Origin: Synechococcaceae bacterium WB8_1B_136
Lineage (GTDB): Bacteria > Cyanobacteriota > Cyanobacteriia > PCC-6307 > Cyanobiaceae
DNA length: 13,290 nt
NCBI GenBank assembly: GCA_010029175.1
Contig: RGNC01000044.1
Coordinates: 1-13,290, forward strand
Reading direction: 5' to 3'
The position numbers were made by a program, and so were the translations under genes. Below are positions 1 through 6,297 of this stretch, in pieces. The stretch's first letter is position 1. Each line of letters opens with the position of its first letter. The notes under the pieces are model-generated. The model worked only from the letters and a program-made list of their open reading frames with translations. It was not told where the DNA came from and made no database searches.

Positions 1-125
1 GTGCCCGTGGCCCCCAGCAGGGTCTGGTAGCGCTCGCCCTCCTCCACACCCTGCACCAGGCCAGCGATGGCCGTGGGCTGATCCCCCTTGGGCTGGTACG
101 GGGCGTGAAGCTGAAAAGGGGCCAT
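1..125 (-). CDS. uvrB: UvrB, excinuclease ABC subunit B (N-terminal fragment)
   Basis: Only the first 41 codons are present; the gene continues beyond base 1. UvrB is the damage-verifying helicase-like subunit of the UvrABC nucleotide-excision-repair nuclease in the cytoplasm. The visible part reads MAPFQLHAPYQPKGDQPTAI, then GERYQTLLGATG. This matches the family N-terminus: the PxGDQPxAI motif that contacts the nucleotide, then the beginning of Walker A (GxTGxGKT), which the window edge cuts. The ATG at 125-123 fits the usual N-terminal length, but an in-frame ATG at 134-132 would add only three residues and cannot be excluded. Neither has a well-spaced Shine-Dalgarno. A strong hairpin overlaps both starts. 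The gene lies 77 bases downstream of the holin-like gene on the same strand, so co-transcription is possible. Confidence 0.93.
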   Translation of the reverse strand, partial: MAPFQLHAPYQPKGDQPTAIAGLVQGVEEGERYQTLLGATG

Positions 126-150
126 GGCTCCCATTGTCGGGGAGCCATGG
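122..150 (-). repeat. Perfect 11-bp inverted repeat over the uvrB start
   Basis: Arms CCATGGCTCCC (122-132) and GGGAGCCATGG (140-150) are exact reverse complements around a 7-base spacer. In uvrB mRNA this gives a GC-rich hairpin. The ATG at 125 lies in the 3' arm, while the first two bases of the alternative ATG at 134 lie in the loop. The arm is followed on the minus strand by CCCC then only four T, so it is a poor intrinsic terminator for the upstream gene. A translational or protein-binding role is inference. Confidence 0.6.
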
Positions 151-202
151 CCCCAGGCGCGGTGTGAGGAGAACCGCCCCGTGCGAAGGCAAGCTCAGGC
201 CA

Positions 203-631
203 TCAGGCCAGCGGCAGGTTGCTCAGCAGGGCCGAGGCACGGGTGAAGTCCACGTCCAGCCCCACGATCCGCAGAATCACAGTGGAGAGCACGGTGTACA
301 CCACCGCCCCGAGGATGGCACTCACCAGGCCGTTCTTGAGCCGGAACCCCTGGATCAGCCAGGCCGCCAGACCAAACAGGATCACGGTGATCACCCAGTT
401 GAACAACAAGCTCACCGGGCTGATCAGGCCGCCCAGGCTGGTGATGGCCCACACCGGACCGAGCACCAGCTTCAGGGGCCAGATCAACAGGGTGCCCAGC
501 AGGCCGATCACCACGGCCGAGAGCAGCGCGATCGGGAAACTCTCAATTTCCACGCCCAGCGGCAACCAGGCCACGATCAACAGCACCACGGCCCGAATCG
601 GCCACTGCAGCAACCACAGCAAAGAACCCAT
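203..631 (-). CDS. Phage holin family protein (four-TM small membrane protein)
   Basis: A 142-residue, very hydrophobic protein of the type annotated as phage holin family 4 (Phage_holin_4_2) in many cyanobacteria. Hydrophobic segments are visible at about residues 9-25, 33-52, 70-96 and 101-123, separated by short loops with a few charges (RLKN near 97-100). The C-terminus, around DVDFTRASALL, is polar and probably lies outside the membrane. Despite the name, chromosomal members outside prophages have no established lytic role, and nothing phage-like surrounds this one. The start is the ATG at 631-629, which has no clear Shine-Dalgarno. A 121-base gap separates it from ycf23 upstream and 77 bases from uvrB downstream, all on the minus strand. 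The family call is fairly safe; the function is unknown. Confidence 0.8.
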   Translation of the reverse strand: MGSLLWLLQWPIRAVVLLIVAWLPLGVEIESFPIALLSAVVIGLLGTLLIWPLKLVLGPVWAITSLGGLISPVSLLFNWVITVILFGLAAWLIQGFRLKNGLVSAILGAVVYTVLSTVILRIVGLDVDFTRASALLSNLPLA

Positions 632-752
632 GACAGGTGCAAAGGCATCAACCTTCGCAACGTAGTCATGGGCTCAGGAGATCACCACAGGCGGAGGCGA
701 TCGGCGAAGCGGAAACCAGGCAAATCAGCCGATTCCCGCCAAGGATGCCGGT

Positions 753-1532
753 TCAGGCTGCCGGCCGGACCACCTGGGCAACGCCCAGCGCATCCCGCAG
801 GCTGCGCACCACGGCCACCATGGCCAGCTCATCACCCAGCTTGTTCACAGCGGATCCCACACCCACGCCGGCGGCGCCGGCGGCAATCGCCATCGGCAGG
901 GTCACAGCCGACAGACCGGAGGCGCACAGCACGGGCACGGCGGATTGATCCGCGGCGGCAAGGGCCCGGCTGATGCTGTGGGCCGCAGCCAGGGTGGGGG
1001 CCGCCTTCTCGATCAGGCCGAGGCTGCCGGCGCTGAAGGGCTTGGCACTGGTGCCGCCCTCGGTCTGGATGATGTCGGCACCGGCGGCCACCAGATCCAC
1101 CGCCAGCTGTTCCTGCTGGTCGAGGGGCAGCACGTGGGGCACCGTCACGCTGAGCACCACCTGGGGCAGCAGCTCGCGGGTGCGGCGGGTGAGCTGCAGC
1201 ACTTCGGCGGCGTCGAACACGCGACCGAGGGGATAGAAGGCGTCGTAGTTGCCGATTTCCACCATGGCGGCGCCGGCGGCGACGGCGGCAGGGAACAGCT
1301 CGGCGTCCACGGCGCTGACGCAGATCGGCAGGCCACTGGCCTCGGCGGCCAGGGCCACCAGGGCCGGATCACAGGCCACGTCGATCAGATCGGCACCGCC
1401 CAGGCCCGCAGCCCGGCTGATGCGCGCCACGGAGGCGGCGTCGAAGTTGGTGAGACCGGCGATCACCTTGAGGGCGCGGCGCTCGGCCAGGGCCGTGCGG
1501 AGCGGAGCGGGCAGCTGGGCGAGACGCGACAT
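753..1532 (-). CDS. ycf23: DUF561 / Ycf23 family TIM-barrel-like protein
   Basis: A 259-residue protein of the DUF561 (Ycf23) family, conserved in cyanobacteria and in red-algal plastid genomes and of unknown biochemical function. Recognisable stretches are GLTNFDAASVARI (26-38), GADLIDVACDP (46-56), VEIGNYDAFYPLGR (91-104), DIIQTEGGTSAKP (153-165) and LCASGLSAVTLPMAIAAGAAGVGVGSAVNKL near 202-232. The alternating strand/helix pattern and the Gly-rich C-terminal part (GAAGVGVGSAVN) resemble phosphate-binding (beta/alpha)8 barrels, so a sugar-phosphate-like ligand is a plausible but unproven idea. The ATG at 1532-1530 was chosen over an 83-residue upstream extension. That extension would run antisense into tilS, is low-complexity Gln/Gly/Pro and lies outside the family. 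The gene is divergent from tilS, 15 bases away. Confidence 0.88.
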   Translation of the reverse strand: MSRLAQLPAPLRTALAERRALKVIAGLTNFDAASVARISRAAGLGGADLIDVACDPALVALAAEASGLPICVSAVDAELFPAAVAAGAAMVEIGNYDAFYPLGRVFDAAEVLQLTRRTRELLPQVVLSVTVPHVLPLDQQEQLAVDLVAAGADIIQTEGGTSAKPFSAGSLGLIEKAAPTLAAAHSISRALAAADQSAVPVLCASGLSAVTLPMAIAAGAAGVGVGSAVNKLGDELAMVAVVRSLRDALGVAQVVRPAA

Positions 1533-1547
1533 CAACTCAGGACGAGA
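1533..1547. promoter_or_regulatory. 15-base spacer between divergent ycf23 and tilS starts
   Basis: Only 15 bases lie between the two ATG codons. On the plus strand, AGGA at 1539-1542 sits five bases before the tilS ATG and is the best Shine-Dalgarno seen in this window. There is no room for promoter elements, so promoters for both genes, or at least their -10/-35 boxes, must lie inside the opposing gene's coding region. I could not identify them. Confidence 0.45.
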
Positions 1548-2600
1548 ATGAGCTTGATTCTCCCATCCGAGCCCACGACCGTCCCACCGCAACGCCCTGC
1601 CTGGAGCCCCCTGCACGCCCGTCTGCACCGGAGCCTGCGGCGCGATCCACAGCTGCTGCCGGCCGGGACCCCGCTGCTGCTGGCGCTGTCCGGGGGGCAG
1701 GACTCCATGGCCATGGTGCGGCTGTTGCAGGACCTGCAACGGCTGCACCACTGGACCCTGCATGCCTGGCACGGCGACCACGGCTGGCGGGCCGAATCAG
1801 CCCGCCAGGCGGAGGAGCTGAGCGCCTGGGCACAGACCTGCGGCCTGCCGCTGCGGCTGGAGCGTGCCGATGGCCTGGCGACCAACGAGGCCGCCGCCCG
1901 CCGCTGGCGCTACGGGCAGCTGGAAGCTGAAGCCCTGCGGCTGGGCTGCCGCCATGTGCTCACGGCCCACACCGCCACCGACCGGACCGAGACCCTGCTG
2001 CTGCAGCTGGCCCGCGGCAGCCACCGAGCTGGCCTGGCCAGTCTGCGGCGGCAACGGCCCCTGAGCCCCTGCTCCGCCATCACCCTGGTGCGGCCGCTGC
2101 TGGCCTTCAGCCGCGGCGACACCGCCGCCATCTGCGCCACCTGGCAGCTGCCGATCTGGCACGACAGCAGCAACGACACGCTGCGCTTCGCCCGCAACCG
2201 CATCCGCCAGCAGGTGCTGCCGGTGCTGGAGGCGCTGCATCCCGGGGCGTCACGGCGGATCAGCGCCCTGATGGAGCGCCTGGCCCAGGAGCAGCAGCAG
2301 CAGAGCCTGGGCGACCTGCTGGAACTGGCACTGGAACGGCTCCAGGGCGGAAGCGGTGGCAGCGACGGCCTGGATCGCAGCCGCCTCAGCGCCCTGGGGG
2401 AGGCGAGCCAGCGCCAGCTGCTCCAGCACTGGATCCTGCGGACCACCGGCCAGTCCCTGGCCGCCCGGGAACTCGATGAGCTGGTGCAGCGCCTGGCGCC
2501 GGCTTGCGGGCCCGGCCAGCTTGACCTAAGAGGAGGGCGACGACTGGTCTGGAACCGCACCCTCGTGAGCCTCGATGACCAGCACTCCAGACCTGGATGA
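1548..2600 (+). CDS. tilS: tRNA(Ile)-lysidine synthetase TilS
   Basis: This enzyme ligates lysine to C34 of the tRNA-Ile2 (CAU) anticodon using ATP, switching the tRNA from Met to Ile identity; it is normally essential. The 350-residue protein has the N-type ATP-pyrophosphatase P-loop LALSGGQDSMAM (45-56), WHGDHGWR (74-81, beginning of the second core segment), the AHTATDRTETLLL segment (140-152) and NDTLRFARNRIRQQVLPVL (209-227), which matches the TilS RNxIRxxxLPxL signature. The second half is short and helical, giving a compact form compared with about 430 residues in E. coli. The HxxDDxxET motif reads TATDRTET, so the first Asp is Thr. The start is the ATG at 1548 with AGGA five bases upstream. 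It shares 26 bases with the next gene, which suggests translational coupling. Confidence 0.95.
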   Translation: MSLILPSEPTTVPPQRPAWSPLHARLHRSLRRDPQLLPAGTPLLLALSGGQDSMAMVRLLQDLQRLHHWTLHAWHGDHGWRAESARQAEELSAWAQTCGLPLRLERADGLATNEAAARRWRYGQLEAEALRLGCRHVLTAHTATDRTETLLLQLARGSHRAGLASLRRQRPLSPCSAITLVRPLLAFSRGDTAAICATWQLPIWHDSSNDTLRFARNRIRQQVLPVLEALHPGASRRISALMERLAQEQQQQSLGDLLELALERLQGGSGGSDGLDRSRLSALGEASQRQLLQHWILRTTGQSLAARELDELVQRLAPACGPGQLDLRGGRRLVWNRTLVSLDDQHSRPG

Positions 2601-3243
2601 GGCCTACCGGGCCGTTGAGCGGACCTACAGCCAGGGCCTGTTCGCCGAGGCCCTGGTGGCTGCGGAGGCCCTGTTGCCGCAGCTCTCCGGCGAGCGCAGC
2701 GACCAGCTGCTGCAGCGGCTGCAGCTGTTGATCGGTCACATTCATCTGTACGGCCTGCAGCAGCCGCAACAGGCCCTGGCGCACTACCAGTCCGTGTCCG
2801 ACACCAGCACGGAAGCCCCTTACCGAACACTGGCGCAGCAGGGCATCGCGCTCTGCGCGCCAGAGCAGACCCCGGAGCCGAACCTGCCAGCGGCACCCCA
2901 GCCGCCCCTGGCAGGCCCAGCCATGCCCTGGCTCACCCAGCTGAGCGATCCGGAGGCGGCCCTGCAGCAGAGCGCAGCCCTGGAGCAAAGCGCAACCCTG
3001 GCCCCGCCAGCCGAGGTGGTGCCGCCGACGGCACCGGCCAGCCCGAGCGCCAGCGAGCCGGAAGCCGCCGAGGCCGCCGCCAGCCCTTGGCAGGAAGCCG
3101 CAGCCGCAGCCGCACCAGCGGGCACGGGCGATCCCGCCACGAGCGATGCCATCCCTCACGAGCAGGCCACACCCCCCCAGGACCCCAGCCCCGCGGAGGA
3201 TGCGGAACTGGCCCGGGGGCTGCGCAGGATCGTGCTGCGCTGA
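2575..3243 (+). CDS. Uncharacterised protein, TPR-like N-terminus and Ala/Pro-rich tail
   Basis: I do not recognise a named family for this 222-residue protein. Residues 1-85 look like two helical TPR-type repeats: AYRAVERTYSQGLFAEALVA is followed by LIGHIHLYGLQQPQQALAHY, with the Ala/Gly/Tyr spacing typical of tetratricopeptides. From about residue 100 the sequence is low-complexity Ala/Pro/Glu and probably disordered, and it contains a near-perfect 18-base in-frame tandem repeat. It ends in a short basic, probably helical segment (ELARGLRRIVLR). No signal peptide or membrane segment is visible. The ATG at 2575 lies inside the tilS 3' end, so expression is probably coupled to tilS. Its stop codon is 3 bases from the stop of the convergent rnj. 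A protein-binding adaptor role is only a guess from the repeat fold. Codon use matches the neighbours. Confidence 0.8.
   Translation: MTSTPDLDEAYRAVERTYSQGLFAEALVAAEALLPQLSGERSDQLLQRLQLLIGHIHLYGLQQPQQALAHYQSVSDTSTEAPYRTLAQQGIALCAPEQTPEPNLPAAPQPPLAGPAMPWLTQLSDPEAALQQSAALEQSATLAPPAEVVPPTAPASPSASEPEAAEAAASPWQEAAAAAAPAGTGDPATSDAIPHEQATPPQDPSPAEDAELARGLRRIVLR
2959..2994 (+). repeat. In-frame 18-bp tandem duplication in the TPR-like gene
   Basis: Units 2959-2976 and 2977-2994 differ at only two of 18 bases and encode ALQQSA then ALEQSA, with a partial third unit (TLA) following. It looks like a recent slippage event in the low-complexity tail. Confidence 0.7.
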
Positions 3244-3246
3244 GGC

Positions 3247-5280
3247 TCAGCTGGCGGCTGTGGAGCGGCGCCGACGGGTGCGATTGGCGGGCATCTCCGG
3301 CTCTTCCACGGCCACGGGTGCCGCGGGAGCCTTGGACACCAGCGTGGACACAGCCGGCGCGGGGGATGGCGCAGCCCCATCGGCCCCGACGGCGGCCAAC
3401 TCGCGGCGAGGCTGGGGGGTGCGCTCACCGCGCTCCCGATCCCGACCGCCATCGCGACTGCCCTCACGGCGACCACGGGGAGCCGGGCGGCTGTCGGGTT
3501 CGGCATCGGCGCGGCCCTTGTAGGCCGGTGTGCCACCGGGGGCAGGCTGCACCAGGCAGATGATCAGGGGCTCCACCTGGAGCTCGCGGCGCAGGCGACG
3601 CTGCAGACCCACCTCGATCTCGCGCTGGACGCCCATCCAGTCGACATCCGGGGCCTTGCCGCCACTGTTGCGGGACAGCTGCTGCCAGCGGTTCTCGAGC
3701 ACCCAGGTGATTTCCCGCTCGGCCCAGAGGCTCATCTTGCGGGGATCGGCGGCGGTGACCACACCGCGCAGATTCACCCGCGGCGGCGCTGCCATCACAC
3801 CGTCGGTGCTGATCACCGCCAGCAGGGTGATCACGCCGTCTTCGGCGAGCTGCTGGCGCTCCTTGAGCACGCGCGCATCCACGATGCCGTTGCGGGAGGC
3901 ATCCAGCAGCTCAATACCGGCCTTCACCGGATCGCCCTTGCTGATCGAATCGGCGGTCAGCTGCACAACGTCGCCGTTGTCGATGATCAGGGTGTTCTCC
4001 ACGGGGATGCCCATGGAGTGCCCGGTCTTGGCATGGGCCACCAGCATGCGGTGCTCGCCGTGCACGGGGACGAAGAACTTGGGCTTGGTGAGGGCCAGCA
4101 TCAGCTTCTGGTCTTCCTGGAAGCCATGGCCCGACACGTGGATGCCTTCGCCCTTGCCATAGATCACCTTGGCGCCGAGCATCATCAACCGGTCGATGGT
4201 GTTCACCACCGAGATGGTGTTCCCCGGAATCGGACTGGCCGAGAAGATGATCGTGTCGGTGCTCTTCACCTGCACCTGCGGATGTTCACCGCGGGAAATG
4301 CGGCTCAGGGCCGCCAGGGGCTCGCCCTGGCTTCCGGTCATCAGCAGCAGCGTTTCACGGTCGGGCAGATCACGGATCTGCTTGATCGGCACAAACAGAT
4401 CATCGGGGGCGCGCATGTAGCCGAGCTCCCGCGCCTTGGCGATCACATTGAGCATCGAGCGGCCCAGCAGGCCCACCTTGCGGCCATTCTTGAGGGCCAG
4501 CTCCAGGATCATCGCCACCCGATGGATGGAACTGGCGAAGGTGGTGATGATCACCCGGCCTTCCGCCTGGGCGATGTGGCGATCAAGGCAGGGGAACACC
4601 GAGCGCTCCGGCGGACAGAAGCCGGGCACTTCGGCGTTGGTGGAGTCGCTGAACAGGCACAGGACCCCCTGTTCGCCGTAGTGGGCCAGGCGGGCCAGGT
4701 CGAAGTGCTCGCCATCCACCGGCGTGTGGTCAAACTTGAAATCGCCGGTGAAGATCACCGTACCCACGGGGGTGGTGATGGCCAGCGAGAAGCTGTCGGC
4801 CATCGAGTGGGTGTTGCGGATGAACTCCACCGAGAAGTGCTGCCCCACCTTCACCACATCGCGGGGGGCGACGGTTTCGAGGATGGTGCGATCCATCACC
4901 CCGGCTTCCTCCATCTTGCCGCTGAGCATGGCCAGAGCCAGCCGCGGACCGTGAATCACGGGGATGTTGAAGTTCTTGAGGTGGTGGGCAATGCCACCGA
5001 TGTGATCTTCATGACCGTGAGTCACGATCATGCCGCGGATGCGCTTCTGGTTCTCCCGCAGATAGCTGGTGTCCGGCATCACCACGTTGACGCCATGCAT
5101 GCCATCGCTGGGGAAGGCCAGGCCGGCATCCACCAGCATGATGTCGTCGCCGTACTCGAACACACAGGTGTTCTTGCCGATCTCGTGCAGGCCACCGAGG
5201 GGAATCACCCGCAGGCAGGGCTGCTTGGGAGAAGAGGCTGAAGCGCTGTTGCCGTTGCGGCTGATGGGATGGGTCGTCAT
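3247..5280 (-). CDS. rnj: Ribonuclease J
   Basis: RNase J is a metallo-beta-lactamase/beta-CASP nuclease with 5'-3' exo- and endoribonuclease activity in mRNA decay and rRNA processing. Over 677 residues the order is: metal-binding HGHEDH (88-93), further metal ligands H158 and D180 (FTGDFKFD), the beta-CASP region with FASSIHR (248-254) and GSQGEPLAALSR (316-327), SGHG (383-386) and the VPVHGEHRML segment (404-413). An RNase J C-terminal domain reaches to about 580. A roughly 95-residue tail follows, disordered and rich in Arg, Asp and Pro, and ends RTRRRRSTAAS. The core is intact, so I expect an active enzyme. The ATG at 5280-5278 fits homologs and has no Shine-Dalgarno. The gene is last in an asd-dapA-rnj operon, 96 bases after dapA, and its stop faces that of the TPR-like gene. 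Confidence 0.97.
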   Translation of the reverse strand: MTTHPISRNGNSASASSPKQPCLRVIPLGGLHEIGKNTCVFEYGDDIMLVDAGLAFPSDGMHGVNVVMPDTSYLRENQKRIRGMIVTHGHEDHIGGIAHHLKNFNIPVIHGPRLALAMLSGKMEEAGVMDRTILETVAPRDVVKVGQHFSVEFIRNTHSMADSFSLAITTPVGTVIFTGDFKFDHTPVDGEHFDLARLAHYGEQGVLCLFSDSTNAEVPGFCPPERSVFPCLDRHIAQAEGRVIITTFASSIHRVAMILELALKNGRKVGLLGRSMLNVIAKARELGYMRAPDDLFVPIKQIRDLPDRETLLLMTGSQGEPLAALSRISRGEHPQVQVKSTDTIIFSASPIPGNTISVVNTIDRLMMLGAKVIYGKGEGIHVSGHGFQEDQKLMLALTKPKFFVPVHGEHRMLVAHAKTGHSMGIPVENTLIIDNGDVVQLTADSISKGDPVKAGIELLDASRNGIVDARVLKERQQLAEDGVITLLAVISTDGVMAAPPRVNLRGVVTAADPRKMSLWAEREITWVLENRWQQLSRNSGGKAPDVDWMGVQREIEVGLQRRLRRELQVEPLIICLVQPAPGGTPAYKGRADAEPDSRPAPRGRREGSRDGGRDRERGERTPQPRRELAAVGADGAAPSPAPAVSTLVSKAPAAPVAVEEPEMPANRTRRRRSTAAS

Positions 5281-5292
5281 GCAGAAGGGGAT

Positions 5293-5307
5293 GCCGGCCA
5301 GGCCGGC
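5293..5307 (-). repeat. GC inverted repeat just upstream of the rnj start
   Basis: GCCGGCC and GGCCGGC flank a single central base, a perfect 15-base dyad. As RNA it can fold with six pairs and a three-base loop, ending 12 bases before the rnj ATG. There is no T tract after it, so it is not a standard terminator for dapA. It could influence ribosome access or RNase J autoregulation, which is speculation. Confidence 0.45.
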
Positions 5308-5376
5308 GACAGAACAGAACTGTGGCTGAAACAGAGCCTCAGGGCCGCTCGGCGGCGGAGGCGGTGGGCCTTGGCG

Positions 5377-6297
5377 TCAGGTGGGACGCAGGGCTGCCAG
5401 CACGGAGGTGAGTTGGTCGCGCACGTCGGTTGAGGCGGATACAAGGGGAAGACGGGGGGCACCCACGGCCCAGCCGCTGAGTTCCAGCGCGGCCTTCACG
5501 GGGATGGGATTGGTGGTGCAGAACAGCGCCTTGCAGAGGGGCAACAGCTGCTCGTGCAGGGCCAGGGCTGTGGCGAGATCGCCGGCCAGGAAGGCCTGCA
5601 CCAGGCGTTGGATCTGGTCGCCGGCCAGATGGCTGGCCACGCTGACCACGCCCACGGCACCCACCGCCAGCATCGGCAGGGTGAGGGCGTCGTCGCCGCT
5701 GTAGATGGCCAGGCGCTCGCCGCAGGCGGCCCGCAGGGCGCTCACCTCTTCGGTGGTGCCGCTGGCGGCCTTGAAGCTCAGCACATTGGGCAGGTCCATC
5801 AGCCGGGCCGTGGTCTCGGGGCTGAGGCTGCAGCCGGTGCGGCCGGGAATGTTGTAGAGCATCAGCGGCAGCTGGGGTGCCGCCGCCGCCACAGCCCGGA
5901 AATGGGCTTCAAGCCCTTCCTGGGGCGGCTTGTTGTAGTAGGGCACCACCACGAGGGCAGCGTCGGCCCCCAGGGCGGCCGCCTCAGCGATGGCCTCCAC
6001 CGCCTCGGCGGTGCAGTTGCTGCCGGTGCCCGCCAGCAGCTTGGCTCGGCTGCCCACGGCCCCTTTCACCGCCGAAAACAGCTGATGCTGCTCATCCCAG
6101 CTGAGGGTGGGGGATTCGCCCGTGGTGCCGCAGATCACCAGGCCATCGGAGCCGTGATCCACCAGATGGACGGCCAGCCTGGCCGCCAGGTCCAGGTCCA
6201 CCGCTCCATCGGCGCCGAAGGGGGTCACCATGGCGGTGATCACCCGGCCGAAGGGGGCCGGGGAACTGGCTCCGAGGGAGAGAGGCGCCGTGGTCAT
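5377..6297 (-). CDS. dapA: 4-hydroxy-tetrahydrodipicolinate synthase DapA
   Basis: DapA condenses pyruvate with aspartate semialdehyde in the first committed step of the diaminopimelate/lysine pathway, supplying peptidoglycan and protein synthesis. The 306-residue (beta/alpha)8 barrel shows GTTGESPTLSWDE (57-69), whose Thr belongs to the proton-relay triad, VPYYNKPPQEG (118-128) with the triad Tyr, YNIPGRTG (148-155) with the substrate-binding Arg153, and the Schiff-base Lys176 in LSFKAASG. Length and motifs are normal. The ATG at 6297-6295 overlaps the asd stop by four bases (ATGA), a clear sign of translational coupling with the enzyme that makes its substrate. It is followed by rnj after 96 bases. 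Confidence 0.97.
   Translation of the reverse strand: MTTAPLSLGASSPAPFGRVITAMVTPFGADGAVDLDLAARLAVHLVDHGSDGLVICGTTGESPTLSWDEQHQLFSAVKGAVGSRAKLLAGTGSNCTAEAVEAIAEAAALGADAALVVVPYYNKPPQEGLEAHFRAVAAAAPQLPLMLYNIPGRTGCSLSPETTARLMDLPNVLSFKAASGTTEEVSALRAACGERLAIYSGDDALTLPMLAVGAVGVVSVASHLAGDQIQRLVQAFLAGDLATALALHEQLLPLCKALFCTTNPIPVKAALELSGWAVGAPRLPLVSASTDVRDQLTSVLAALRPT

Noticed and set aside
122..150. Hairpin as an intrinsic terminator of the holin-like gene
   Set aside because: CCCC separates the stem from only four T, and it overlaps the uvrB start codon; terminator efficiency should be poor.
293..302. Palindrome GGTGTACACC, considered as a LexA site for uvrB
   Set aside because: It lies inside the holin-like coding region about 170 bases from uvrB and lacks the gapped form of the cyanobacterial LexA box.
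134..973. Plus-strand open frames opposite the holin-like gene and the 3' end of ycf23
   Set aside because: They cross two real minus-strand genes and the spacer, and their composition is Arg/Gln/His-rich noise.
945..1547. A 201-codon N-terminal extension open in the tilS frame
   Set aside because: It lies antisense to ycf23, is Gly/Gln/His-rich, and tilS has a good Shine-Dalgarno and family-length start at 1548.
4018..5241. Plus-strand open frame (407 codons) opposite rnj
   Set aside because: It is a shadow frame of RNase J, rich in His/Gln/Gly, with no domain or start context.
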